A DNA stretch of 64,000 bases from Selaginella moellendorffii. Taxonomy: Eukaryota; Streptophyta; Lycopodiopsida; Selaginellales; Selaginellaceae. Made by a program: the position numbers and the translations under genes. This document shows, one piece after another, positions 21,757 to 31,591 of this stretch (the stretch's first letter is position 1; each line of letters opens with the position of its first letter). The notes beneath the pieces are model-generated. The model searched no databases, was not told where the DNA came from, and worked only from the letters and a program-made list of their open reading frames with translations. The stretch spans positions 991,048 to 1,055,047 of the forward strand of contig NW_003314267.1 of NCBI RefSeq assembly GCF_000143415.4, in the 5' to 3' direction.

Positions 21757-22425
21757 TCAAGTTCTCCTGATGAGCTCTCTCATGTTCTTGAGCTGCTGCG
21801 CGCTGTAGATCTGGAACGCCTTCGCGACGACGCGATCATCCACAAGAGGAATGGACGCAAACACCGCCTTTGCAACCTGGGAAGTCCCCGGGTTCTGGCT
21901 GTTAAGCGCCGAGTAGGCGATCGCAGGGGTCCGCCCAACATTGCGCAGGAAGTGGACGAGACCCCTGGGAAAGATGAAGATCTCCCCGGGATACAGCACC
22001 TGGGCAAACACGCGATTGTCAGTGCTCACGAATCCAACATACAGGGAGCCCTGCACGACGAGGATGAGCTCGCTGGCGCGGGGGTGGATGTGCGGGGGAT
22101 TCACGCCGTCCGGGGCGAAATCCAGGCGCGAGAGCGAGAGGCCCTGGGCGTTGAGGCCCGCGAAGGAGGCGGCGTTGGCGATGGTGGCGGCGAAGCCGAG
22201 CTTGTTGGCGGTGTTGCCACGGGCGCGCAGGCCCGAGTACTTGAAGTCGGAGGCGGCGACGCGCTCGCTGGGCTTGCAGGCGTAGTCCGCGTTGGGGGCC
22301 TGGCTGCGGTCGCGGACGCAGAAGTCCTGGAGTGGGTCCTCGTCGGCTCCAAGCACGAAGGTGGCGGAGGAGGCGATGGCAGCCACGAGCATGAGCGCTA
22401 CGATGTTCTTGATTACAGGGGACAT
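21757..22425 (-). CDS. Germin-like protein (cupin), intronless
   Basis: 222 aa: secretion signal (about residues 1-26), N-terminal Cys pair C36 and C50, then a germin cupin with metal ligands H112, H114 and E119 in PHIHPRASE and H158 in PRGLVHF. Germin-like proteins are secreted, Mn-binding hexamers; members act as oxalate oxidase or superoxide dismutase, and this one cannot be assigned. The frame is open 58 codons further upstream, but MSPVIKN is the proper start because it opens the signal peptide and follows a TATA element (22511-22516). It is clearly diverged from the GLP of the duplicated units. Confidence 0.92.
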   Translation of the reverse strand: MSPVIKNIVALMLVAAIASSATFVLGADEDPLQDFCVRDRSQAPNADYACKPSERVAASDFKYSGLRARGNTANKLGFAATIANAASFAGLNAQGLSLSRLDFAPDGVNPPHIHPRASELILVVQGSLYVGFVSTDNRVFAQVLYPGEIFIFPRGLVHFLRNVGRTPAIAYSALNSQNPGTSQVAKAVFASIPLVDDRVVAKAFQIYSAQQLKNMRELIRRT

Positions 22426-22508
22426 TGTTGCTGCTGCTGCTGCAAAGCGATTGAAAGCAGAGTGGAGAGAGAAGCCAATGATGGATTTGAGCTTTTTGTG
22501 TACGTGAA

Positions 22509-22518
22509 ACTTATAGTC
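22509..22518 (-). promoter_or_regulatory. TATA box of the germin-like gene
   Basis: Minus strand GACTATAAGT, about 85 bases upstream of the ATG at 22425. The duplicated GLP copies have ACTATATAAA in a comparable upstream position. Confidence 0.5.
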
Positions 22519-22599
22519 GAGATTGTGTAGAGCTTTGCCAACCGGTCGACGTGCGTTTCGCAACAGGCAAGTTCTCCTTTCTCGTTTTCCCTCTCTCAC

Positions 22600-23564
22600 G
22601 CATTGTGTTAAGATTTCTCCTCAGCTTTCCAGCCGACTCTAAAGTAAACGTTTCGTAAAATAAAATATACTAGGTCCTCACCATATTTAAATGTTTACTG
22701 TGTCCCCAGTAAACAAATTTCATTAAAAATTCTATTGATTTGAAAATTAAAATAAATTATAATAGAAAATAATTTATATATGCAATTTATACATATTTTT
22801 CTGTGAGAATATTGCATAAAAGAAATTACTTAGTAAAACTCTTCAATTTATCAAGTTTGCATAAGAAATTTAATTAATGGAGCTCTCTAATTTTTCAAAT
22901 CAAGAATGATATGATATGTTAATCACCTCACTCTTTGGCTAACATAATAGTTAAAAATTTAAATTAAATTTATAATTATAAATAGATAAAATTAGTTTAA
23001 CTATATAGTTATTTTCAAAATAAAATTTTAATTTGTTCACAATGAATTACTTATATCATCAAAAACTTTATAAATTTTGTTTGTGGCCATATTAATGAGG
23101 AGTGTAACTATATTATGAATAAATTATAAGTGATAATTTCCTTATATTTGTTTTTTCTCACTAGAAAAACAAATATACTTAAATGAATATTTTTAATTAA
23201 TATAGCATTTAAAATTTGAGAATATTTGATGATATAAAATTAAATGCAAATAAATTTTATCACTTACATCATATACAAATGAGCATTTTCCAATCATTGT
23301 TTTTAATTTATGGCTTGTTGATCTGGAGCTTTAGCATTCAATTCAGTGATCTATGCATTGCAAAAGAGAATTGAACTGATACTATCAATATTACCCAGAC
23401 TCTTATGTGTGTGCAAGCATTCTCAACAGTAAGTGGGTTGCGCACTGGAAGCCTGGCCTGGTAAATGAGTAGAATCTTGGAACCCAATGATGCTTGCCAT
23501 GAAACAAAACGCCGTAAGAAACAAAGGCTCCTCTTTTGAGTCATGATGAACAAGCGCTCCTGAT
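22600..23564. other. AT-rich intergenic DNA
   Basis: Very AT-rich to about 23330, then moderate. Only short open frames; no family recognised. It ends where homology to the duplicated unit begins. Confidence 0.5.
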
Positions 23565-23629
23565 TTAGTGCTGACGTGGAGTTCTATATTTGCTGATGTG
23601 GCAAATAACAAATGCTATCTCTTCAGTGA

Positions 23630-23880
23630 TTTCATTAGTGCCGCTCGACGCTCCCGAGATCTTCTTTGACCAGATCAAAACACAAAGCGACTATAAGCCT
23701 CAAAAAGGAAGAAAAAAGTACTTTTTTCACCTGAAGAGCACGGCGCCGGCAGTGAGACCAAGGCGCAAGCGGCTACGATGGAACGCCGGGCCGGCTAACT
23801 TGCACACGTGGCTACTGTTCCATGTTCCGTTCCTTGAGTGCAGATAACCTAGAGCCTGTATGAATCGAAAGATATCAGTC
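23630..23880 (-). pseudogene. Folate-receptor-like gene fragment, scrambled
   Basis: On the minus strand this contains GCTTGCGCC..GTCTCACTGCCGG..GTGCTCTTCAGGTG, which equals the end of exon 3 of the gene at 31592-32792 preceded by an inverted piece of the same exon. It also has the exon-4 trace GCACTAATGAAATCACTGAA. It is shorter than the fragments in units 1-4 and cannot encode protein. Confidence 0.65.
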
Positions 23881-24006
23881 CTTCCTGTTGCTTATCCAAA
23901 ACCAAAAGCTTGAGAAGAATCAAGTGATGAAGAAGACTGAAAACTTAGCTCGAAGCAATATAAGAGAAAACAATCATGAAGACAGAAGAAAGAAAGAAAC
24001 GGAACT

Positions 24007-24219
24007 ATGATGGCGAGAAAGGAAGGAGGCTCGCAGCAAGAGATCAAGGCCGCGATGGTAGCAGCGAAACCAATCCCTCCGGACGTCCCACACAAGATCA
24101 AGAACAATGACTCGGGCTTGAAGAGGGAAAATTGGCCGAAGCTTGGTCAGGACCTAGGACGCAGAGAGTGTGTGGAGATTTCTATCGTAGAGAATGTGCC
24201 TTTTATACTGGTTTTGTAA
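24007..24219 (+). CDS. Short conserved ORF, unit 0 version
   Basis: 70 codons beginning MARKEGGSQQEIKAAMVAAK, with PIPPDVPHKIK. Units 1-4 have a 63-codon relative with in-frame length differences (MATKDGSSQQEIKAA, then PIPPDVEVIYVPHKIK). In-frame indels and conserved residues suggest past or present coding. The family is not recognised. It may be a leader exon of the neighbouring PPR sequence, since related sequence precedes the full PPR gene at 59.7 kb. Confidence 0.35.
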   Translation: MMARKEGGSQQEIKAAMVAAKPIPPDVPHKIKNNDSGLKRENWPKLGQDLGRRECVEISIVENVPFILVL

Positions 24220-24224
24220 TATTG

Positions 24225-24745
24225 CAAATGTGGCAGCATGGTGGAAGCCGAGCGAGTGTTTGCCACTCTCAAGGGGAGGCGAGACTCAGAAACTTGGAAC
24301 GCACTGATAGCAGCATACCACCATCAAAGAAACACCTCCAAGGTGTTTGAATCATTCGGGAGGATGCAAGATGAGCGGTGCAAGCTCGATGCTGCGACAT
24401 TCCTCTCGGTTCTCACGACTGCCAGACTGGTTGATCGAGGCAGGGAGCTCTTCGAGACGATGAAGATTTAGCTCTTGGGATCGAGCACTACTCTTGCATG
24501 GTGGATTTGCTGGGATGAGGAAACCAAATCGAGGAGGCTGTAGGTGCTTTGAGGATCATGCCAGTGGAAGCAAACGTAAGGATTTGGATGGCAGTGCTGG
24601 CGGCGTGTGTGAAATGGAAGCATGTGGAGTTTGGAAGGGTGGCGTTTGAGCTGACGTTCTCATGGTGAATATCTATGTTGCTGTGGGGAGGATGGAGGAG
24701 CATGCCCAGCTTGAGCAAATTATCTCTAGAACCAAATCTTGATGA
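24225..24745 (+). pseudogene. PPR C-terminal fragment
   Basis: Matches the last ~180 residues of the PPR protein at 56686-59571: MVEAERVFATLKGRRDSETW, LFETMK, then the E-domain part after a frameshift near 24465 and a stop. Sequence after 24465 keeps homology (VRIWMAVLAACVKWKHVEF) in another frame. Truncated and frameshifted. Confidence 0.8.
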
Positions 24746-25115
24746 GTAAAACTTCAGAGAATGATGGTGATTACTTCTTGAAGTTTTGTCACACCAGTGG
24801 TTTCTATTTTCTGTTGCCTGCATAAAGAAACACCGATATAAAGGAAGTGGATTAGTAAGAACCACTTAGGTCAAGTGCATGAAGGAAACTAGCCTGAGTT
24901 GCCTTACCTATGTTTTACAAGTTCAACTCCTATTTTTTCTATGGACAATCAAAATATCAAGATTGAACTGTGCATTTATAATTAAAAATATTACCATATT
25001 ATTATTGTTTATTTTAGGCTAAATAAAAAAGAAAAAGACTAGGAAAAAGGTACATGCGAGAGAGAGGTTTCTAAGTATTCACTCATGTTCCTAGTGCAAC
25101 GGTGCTACGATCACA
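24746..25115. other. No gene; AT-rich insert
   Basis: Sequence between the PPR fragment and the RING gene of unit 0. It includes an AT-rich stretch (about 24900-25075) without counterpart in units 1-4. Confidence 0.45.
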
Positions 25116-25692
25116 GTGTGTCCTCTGGGCCTCCCACCAGATCTCTTTGAGAACATTTTCAATAGCAGTTCAAACAACTTCCCTTTAGCAGCAAGCATTA
25201 CACATCAACAATCACTCTTCCCAGATCTCGCCGAGATCACCCCAAGATCACAAGCTTACGGTCTTGGGCCTGGGAAGGAGCTGGTTCTTCGACTTGGGCT
25301 CCTTGTTGGATCTCATCCTGTGGAGATTCGGGCAGTTGCCAGGGAGGGCTTGTGCTGGAAGCCGTGAGAGACGACTATGGCGGAAGGGTGGCAGCTCATC
25401 GTACGCTGTACAGTGCCTGCCAGCTACAGGATAAATATGTTGCTGGATCCCGAGTGCAGTGTGTGCGGGGGAGGGGCCGAGAACAAAAGTGCTGCTGCCG
25501 TGCAACCATCTCATGTGTGAGGAGTGCACGGTGCAAATGGTGACCATCCAGATGAAGTGCCTGATTTGCAGCAAGTGGATCAAATCGTGTACGGTAGATG
25601 TGGAGGAGGCGTACGAAGCGATGAAGGAAGAGGAGGAGCCGCGAAGGCCAGACGAGGGTTTTATGCCACGGAAGAAAAGCCAGTGGGATTAA
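25116..25692 (+). pseudogene. RING-finger gene, unit 0, frameshifted
   Basis: An upstream exon (FNSSSNNFPLAAS, RSQAYGLGPGKELVLRLGLL) ends at 25363. A 66-bp GT-AG intron (25364-25429) joins it in phase to INMLLDPECSVC. The RING then reads CxxC ... PCNHLMCEEC ... CLIC, a C3HC4 zinc finger of ubiquitin-ligase type, followed by an acidic tail (MKEEEEP). One extra G in the run at about 25468-25473 shifts the frame before the second half of the RING. A sequencing error cannot be excluded. The exon start is uncertain. Units 1-5 have other lesions. Confidence 0.6.
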
Positions 25693-25925
25693 AGGTGCAT
25701 CTTTCGTGGAAATCCAAAGACTATCCACATTACTTTTTGGATTCTTACTTAAGTATCCTTGCACGTAGCCACATACTTGGAGAAGAATCTTTTGTTTGAT
25801 ATGGTGCACGTTTTGCATACAATTGTCACCAACTTGAACGCTTCATGTTTAGAACAGTATTTTGTTTCCATATGGGTCAGACGGAAATAAAACACGTGAA
25901 ATGTGATCTCTGATGGCTCTGATAG

Positions 25926-25932
25926 TATAAAA
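25926..25932 (+). promoter_or_regulatory. TATA box of oxygenase copy 0
   Basis: TATAAAA 118 bases upstream of the ATG at 26050. It lies inside the upstream extension of the open frame, showing that this extension (Met at 25903) is promoter and leader, not protein. Conserved in all six copies. Confidence 0.7.
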
Positions 25933-26049
25933 GACCCTTCTCCAGCCTCTGTTTCCTCAACCCACAGAGGAGTAGAAAACAAAAGCAGCCATTCTCCAAT
26001 CAATTTGATCAGATCGATCACACAGTCTTCACAACGCAGCCATTTCAAA

Positions 26050-27093
26050 ATGGCTGCAATGGTGTTGATGATTGCGTTTCTCGTGATGGCTGTAGCACGG
26101 AAGACGGTGTGTATCCGCAAGAGACAAGAGAGGGCACGATTTCTGGCGTCGCTCCACCCCGTGAGAGACGCACACAAGATCCTGTGGTACATGTACTCGG
26201 TGGAATTCCCCTTCCTCTCGCAAAAGGCGCTCGAGTTTGGCACAATCCGCACGCTGGGCATCCCGGGGATCACAAATCTGCTCTTCAAGACCAAGTACGG
26301 CCTCAAGGATCCGCAGAAGCGCGCCGCCGAGACCAACATTCTGGTGAGCGAGATGATCCACCACCACGTCGACAGCGATCGCGGCTCGTACGCGGTGAGG
26401 AGATTGAATGGAATCCACAACAAATTCAAGATCCCAAACGACCAATTCGCCTACGTCCTCTGCCTCAACGTGGTCAGCCCCATTGATTTCTCCGAGAGAT
26501 TTGGATTCCGCAAGTGGACCGACAGCGAGAAGGAGGCCGCGTATGTTGTGTGGCACGACGTGGGCGTGAGGATGGGCATCACAACCATCCCAGATAGCAT
26601 TCCAGAGATGCGGGAGTACATTCGCGATTACGAGGCCAAGAACGCCATCTTCACGGACAAGAACAAGAGCATCGTCCAGGATCTCAAGCATCTGGTGCTG
26701 GATGCATTTCCTCACCCCGTGCAGCCGCTGGTCGAGACTGGGATCTGTGCACTCATCGATCCCACAATCAGGAGCGCTGTTGGATTGGAAAGGCCTCCAG
26801 CAATTGTGGAGTGGATCATCTTGGGTGCGTTCAAGCTGCTGGCCGGGAGCTTCGTGTCCGCGTTCTTGCCTCCCAGACGTGTGGAGGATGCAAAGGGCAG
26901 CATTGAGGTGGACTGGTGTCCCAATCCCGCTGCCAATCCGGAAGAGTACCGGCAGCTCAACGTGAATGTGTATCGCCCACCAGCATTCGAGAAGGGATAC
27001 AAGCTGGCGGAGCTGGGAGCGCTGAAATCAGGCAAACTTGGACCATACTACGATGGAGGCTTGCGCTGCCCCTTCCGGCAAATGCACGCATAG
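26050..27093 (+). CDS. mpaB/rubber-oxygenase-type (DUF2236) ER-bound oxygenase, copy 0
   Basis: 347 aa, intronless. One N-terminal membrane segment (about 4-20) and a globular alpha-helical domain. Family signature: GTIRTLGIPGI (64-74), ETNILVSEMIHHH (94-106), RRLNGIHNKFKIPNDQFAY (117-135), SERFGFRKWTDSEKEAAYVV (148-167) and WHDVG (168-172). H123 and H169 are candidate haem or catalytic histidines. Fungal MpaB cleaves a prenyl side chain at the ER, and the latex-clearing proteins of bacteria cleave polyisoprene; the plant substrate is unknown. Compared with copies 2-5 it differs at five of the first 26 residues (I4M, A15V, W17R, M19T, E26Q) and is identical afterwards. Converges on GLP copy 0, stops ~180 bp apart. 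Confidence 0.8.
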   Translation: MAAMVLMIAFLVMAVARKTVCIRKRQERARFLASLHPVRDAHKILWYMYSVEFPFLSQKALEFGTIRTLGIPGITNLLFKTKYGLKDPQKRAAETNILVSEMIHHHVDSDRGSYAVRRLNGIHNKFKIPNDQFAYVLCLNVVSPIDFSERFGFRKWTDSEKEAAYVVWHDVGVRMGITTIPDSIPEMREYIRDYEAKNAIFTDKNKSIVQDLKHLVLDAFPHPVQPLVETGICALIDPTIRSAVGLERPPAIVEWIILGAFKLLAGSFVSAFLPPRRVEDAKGSIEVDWCPNPAANPEEYRQLNVNVYRPPAFEKGYKLAELGALKSGKLGPYYDGGLRCPFRQMHA

Positions 27094-27270
27094 GAATAGG
27101 ACGGGCATAGGACATTCGGTCGGAGAACAGAGCATCATTTAAAAATGCGTAGTTTACATGAATCTTTTTGTAATTTTAGCGGAAAGGTGGCTAACAAAAC
27201 CAGATATTCGAAACAAAATTTAGTTTTATCCAAATGGGGAAAAAGAATATCATAAACACACTTCTTTCTC

Positions 27271-27930
27271 TCAAGTGGTCATTATGAGCTCCCGGAGGCG
27301 GTCGACGAGCTCCGGATTGATCTGGAACGCCTTCTCAAGCACAGCATCGGTGATGGCGGGATTGGACGCAAACACGGCCTTGGCAACTGCGGTGACACCT
27401 GCGTTCTGGGAGTTGAATCCCGCGAGAGCCACGGCAGGGGTCTCGCCGACATTGAGCTGGAAGTGCACAAGGCCCCGAGGGAACACGAAGAGATCACCTT
27501 GATGCAAGGTCTGCGCGAAGAGCGTGTTGTTGGTGGTGCTCACGAATCCCGCGTAGAGAGTCCCTTGCTGAACGTAGAGGATCTCAGTGCCCCGGGGATG
27601 GACGTGAGGGGCATTGAGACCGAATGGAGCGTAGTCGACCCTTGCGAAGGAGACTCCGAGGGTGTTGAGCCCCGGGAAGGAGATCACGTTTGCGGCGGTG
27701 ACGGCGGAGCCAAGCTTGTTGTTGGTGTTCCCGGATTTCTGGAGGCCCGAGAACTTGAAGTCGGCAGCGGCGGTGGCGGCAGCGGGCTTGCAGGTGAAGC
27801 CGTTGATGATGGGGGCAGTGGCGCTGGTGTCGCGCACGCAAAAGTCTTGGAGTGCGTCCGGGTCGGCGAGTGAGAATGCAGCAGAGATGGTGACGAGGAT
27901 CGCGAGGAGAATTGCACGGGAACTAGACAT
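27271..27930 (-). CDS. Germin-like protein, copy 0, intact
   Basis: 219 aa: signal peptide (about 1-22), Cys pair C31/C47, cupin with H109, H111 and E116 in HVHPRGTE and H156 in PRGLVHF, conserved Gly in [10 protein letters not shown]-terminal LRELIMTT. The only copy of this GLP in the window with an uninterrupted frame and all expected residues. Predicted secreted or apoplastic Mn protein; activity unassigned. Tail to tail with the oxygenase. Confidence 0.92.
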   Translation of the reverse strand: MSSSRAILLAILVTISAAFSLADPDALQDFCVRDTSATAPIINGFTCKPAAATAAADFKFSGLQKSGNTNNKLGSAVTAANVISFPGLNTLGVSFARVDYAPFGLNAPHVHPRGTEILYVQQGTLYAGFVSTTNNTLFAQTLHQGDLFVFPRGLVHFQLNVGETPAVALAGFNSQNAGVTAVAKAVFASNPAITDAVLEKAFQINPELVDRLRELIMTT

Positions 27931-28130
27931 GGCGATGATGTTGCTTTGAAAACTCGCTTTGCTTTGCTTTCTTGGTGATAGAAACCAGGAGATTTAGCTG
28001 ATTGATGTAAGGACTTGCTTGTTCTTTCTTGAGAAGCTCCTTGTTGCTCTTGAGAGATGAAATGCTATCCTGATTTTGCTGGCTTTTGAACTGGGATGAG
28101 ATGCTTGGTTTGATCTCAAGGCTAAGATCG

Positions 28131-28138
28131 TTTATATA
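28131..28138 (-). promoter_or_regulatory. TATA box of GLP copy 0
   Basis: Minus strand TATATAAA about 200 bases upstream of the ATG; the same ACTATATAAACGATC occurs at 33286, 38448, 43234, 48020 and 53183 before the other copies. A leader of roughly 170 bases is implied. Confidence 0.65.
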
Positions 28139-28676
28139 GTCGCAGAAAAACACTGACTTTGTCAAACTGATTTCTCCAAGGATGACGAAATCCAGTGTGT
28201 AGGGAGTCACAAAACAAAAGGCAACGCGTATATCAAACTATTGCTAAGCCTAGTGCCGGCCCACCTTTGTGCAGTTCATCTCCACCAGGGTCGGTAGCAG
28301 CATATTAGAGAAGCATTTTCTTGAATTTTAAAGAAATAAATAAGAGACATAACTTTGCTCAAGAACATTCCTCTGGAAGAGTAAGAGCTGCAAGGAGCTC
28401 TGGAGGAGGATTGTCAAGAATCAGTGAAGTGTGAAGGGCCCTCCTTCCAGTGGGATCTTGACAAGGTCTGTCGTAAACCCACATCCTCACGATGTGGCAA
28501 AAGAGATACATTGTGCATGCAAAACACAGAACCTCCATTGTAAAGAAAAAATGGAAGCTTACCCCAGCATCGATAAGCATGTCTTAAAAAGTCCTCAGCA
28601 TCCCCTTGATTGATCTTGCAATTCTTGAGCGGTTCCTCAGCCAGCATCCATATACATAGTAAAAATTTCTTCTTGT
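28139..28676. other. Inner edge of the inverted arm and junction
   Basis: Holds the shared upstream region of GLP to 28443, then ~230 bp of unrecognised sequence up to the PPR stop. The shared stretch includes a frame reading RRALHTSLI-DNPPP on both arms, possibly part of an old exon. Confidence 0.4.
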
Positions 28677-31492
28677 TCACCAGAACCCTCCACAAGAGCA
28701 TTTCCCATTTTCAAACACATGAAACCTGCTCGAATCCCTGCACACCACACTCCTGTTCTCAACCCTCGAAACTAAAGCAGTCACAGCGTGACAATCCTCG
28801 CAAACCCTCAAGTTCTTGGCAATCCGAATGGCACCCTCATCACCCTTCAAGTTGACGAGCGCGCAAGCCATAGCAAACCTCTCACTATGCCCACACAAGG
28901 CATCCCTCCTATCCCCCTCGGCCATCTCTTCGCCCCGCAAGGCACACCTCAAATCCGGGACGAAGCCATGATCGCAAATCTTGGCCATAAACTCCGCCAC
29001 CTTTGCCACGATCATCTCGCCCTGCGGGTGATGGCTGCAATCCCCGGCCCAAAACCTGTGCACGCCACCACCCTCGTCGATCCACCAGCTTTCTCCAGCT
29101 TGCTTGAAAGCTCCCGCACTCCTCCGCATGGCCTGGATCGCCATGGATTCCTCCCACATTCCAGCGCCAGCGTACGCATTCGCCATGAGAGCGTACGCCG
29201 CGCCGTCGCCAGCGTCGATCTTGACGAGCTCCTCGAACGCCACCCTCCCGATCTCGGTGTTCCTCCACTTGGAGCACGCGCCCAGCAGCGTCGTCCAGAT
29301 CATCGCGTTGGGTTCCAGCGGCATCGCCCGGATCGTCGCGAGCGCATCGCCCAGGTGCCGCGCTCGCCCCAGGAGATCCACCATGCAGCCGTAGTGCTCG
29401 ATCTTTGGAGCTATGCCGTGGTGGAGCTCCATTGCCAGGAAGAACTCGCGGCCCTTGTCCACGAGCCCGGCGCGGCTGCACGAGGTGAGGATCGAGAAGA
29501 AGGTAGGGCTCGTCGGCGGGATCTTTCGCTCGATCATCCGGTCGAAGAGCTCGAAGACGCGATCCTCGCGCGATCCCTGGTGGCTGTATCCGGCGATGAG
29601 CGCGTTGTAAGTCACGGAGTCTCTCTCACCACTGGCAATGGCGTCGAAGATCCTGTGAGCTTCTTCCATCTCTCCACACCTTCCATAGAAACCAATGAGG
29701 GAATTCGCCACCACCGTGCTGTTCTTGAGCCGCCCGGCACGGATCATCGCGTGGATCTTCTTCCCGGTCGCCAGATCTGCGAGGCTGGCGCACGCCTTGA
29801 GTGCTGCGATGAAGCTCTGCGCGCTGGCCTCCATTCTTTCCTGCTGGACCAAGCGGTGGAAGAGCTCCAGCGCGATCTCGCCATCGCCGGCGTGGGCGTA
29901 GCCAGCGATCATCGCGTTCCACGCCACGAGATCCCGCCGGGGCAGCCTATCGAACACCCCTCTCGCCTCCGCCACCGATCCAGCTCGCGAGTAGCCCTCG
30001 ATGAGCGCGCTGGCGACGAAGAGATTGGTCTCGAATCCATCCCTGGCGAGCTGCGTGTGGATCGCTGCGATCCTCTCCACGCTCGCGGCCTTCACCACTG
30101 TCCCATTCATCGATCTCTTCCCTTCCTCACTGGATCCCGCGGCGATGGAAGCCTTGATCCCCGCGACGTAAGCCCGCGCATCGATCGCCGAAAGCTCGCT
30201 CCTCATCCTCGCAAATGCCGCAAGAGCTCGTTGGCCATCGTCGCACTGCGCATACCCCATCACCATCGTCGTCCACGCCGCCACACTCTTGCGATCGATC
30301 CTCTCAAAGATTGTGCTCGCCTCGTCCATTCTCCCACACTTGGCGCACAGGTCCACCATCGCAGTGGCCGCGAATCCATCCAGATCGTCGCCGGTCGCCG
30401 CGAGGAAGCCATAGATCACCCGTCCTCGATCCAAGAACACCGCCCTCGATGGGATCTTCTTCTCCTTGGCAGCAGCGATGGCGCAATCTCCGATAGCCGC
30501 CACGCTCGCCCGGCGATTGATCGCGAGCCCGTGCCGTCTCATCCGATCAAAGAACTCAACCGCCGCAGCCACCTCGCCGGATTGGACGTAGCCCAGGATC
30601 AGTGCCGTCCACGCCAGCGCGTTGCGACGATCGCCCAGGAAGACTTTCCTTGCATCAGCCATGCTTCCACACTTGGAATACATCTCCACCAGCGCGCTCG
30701 CCACGGATGGATCTCTCTCGAGATTCAAACTGGAGAGCTTTGCGTGGAGAGCTCTCCCTCTCTCCAGGCTCGCCATCTTCCCATGATCTTCACTGGTGGC
30801 CATGCTCGAGCAAGCAGTGATCGCAGCGATGAAACTCCTAGCATCTGGTCTGATGTGACGATCGTTTTCTTTCTCCATCCGGTGGAAGATCTCCAAGGCC
30901 ATGACTCCTTTGCCAGTGTGAGCGTATCCCTCGATGAGCGCGTTCCAGGAATCCAAGCCTCGCTCCACCGGCATTGTCTCGAAGAGCTGGCGGGCTGTGG
31001 CGATGCTGCCACACTTCGCGTACATTTCCACCAGAGCGTTCCATATGCCGGTGTGGAGGTTTCTCCCATCGCCGTGGAGATGGACTAGCTCGGCGTGGAT
31101 TCTCGAGCCTCGATCTAGATCCCGGATGGAGCGGCAGGCTTTGAGAGCGGCGATGGAGGTGGCGAGAGGCGGAGTGGTGCCGGAGTCGAGCGTTTCTTGG
31201 TAAGCTTGTCGAGCTTCTCTGTTGTTGATCTTCTTCCGGGAAGATGATTTGGGAAGAGATGGATCGCTAAATTTCTTTGACTCGAGATTTTCGCATCGCT
31301 TCTCGCAGATGGAAGTCGACTGTGGTACAAAGAAAGAAATGAAATAGACTGCGAAATAAGAAGAAACTCTACCTTGTTCTTCCTTTCGTGGAAATGCCCT
31401 TGCTCCACGGCCGCATTCCTTAGCGCAGTGGAGAAATCTCGCAGGAAAGAACAGATCGCGGGCGCTCTTGAGATGGGCAGGGGCAAGCGCAT
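28677..31492 (-). CDS. PLS-class PPR protein with DYW deaminase domain
   Basis: Model: complement of 31373-31492 and 28677-31319, 920 aa. The 53-bp intron (31320-31372, GT-AG) joins MRLPLPISRAPAICSFLRDF... in phase to STSICEKR and gives a basic, Ser/Arg-rich organelle-targeting N-terminus; reading through gives a 947-aa frame without such a leader. The middle is a series of PLS repeats (e.g. NALVEMYAKCGSIATARQLF, VAWNAMIAGYAHAGDGEIAL). An E region follows, then the DYW domain: HSE (851-853), CEDCH (from 880), RFHVFENGKCSC and terminal GFW instead of DYW. Such proteins bind organellar RNA and deaminate C to U. The deaminase Glu and Zn ligands are present, so it is probably active. Divergent neighbour starts 99 bp away. 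Confidence 0.9.
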
Positions 31493-31591
31493 CGCGGCTC
31501 ACCCTGGAATCGTGCGCCATTGCCCAAGAACCCTAATCCCCATTTCTCTACGCGGGGGTTTTAGCTGCTCTGTTTTTCTAGGGTTAGGTCG
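31493..31591. promoter_or_regulatory. Bidirectional promoter with two teloboxes
   Basis: Only 99 bp separate the ATG of the PPR gene (minus) and the ATG of the folate-receptor-like gene (plus). It contains AACCCTAA at 31529-31536 and CTAGGGTTAG at 31578-31587, the telobox motif in opposite orientations. No TATA box is seen, as is common for such housekeeping promoters. Confidence 0.6.

Larger units (their letters stand above)
23565..28443. repeat. Inverted copy of the duplicated unit (unit 0)
   Basis: Holds, in the reverse order and orientation of units 1-5, the scrambled folate-receptor-like fragment, the 63-codon-ORF relative, a PPR fragment, the RING gene, the oxygenase (+) and GLP (-). 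The outer edge is near 23565 and the inner edge near 28443, where GGGCCCTTCACACTTCACTG also marks the inner edge of the right arm (about 33002). Similarity is very high over GLP and the oxygenase and lower outside them. Confidence 0.85.

Noticed and set aside
22426-22599. 58-codon upstream extension of the germin-like protein
   Set aside because: Would bury the signal peptide and overlaps the TATA element.
28788-31088. 766-codon open frame on the plus strand
   Set aside because: Antisense shadow of the DYW PPR gene; His/Arg/Ser-rich composition and no family resemblance.
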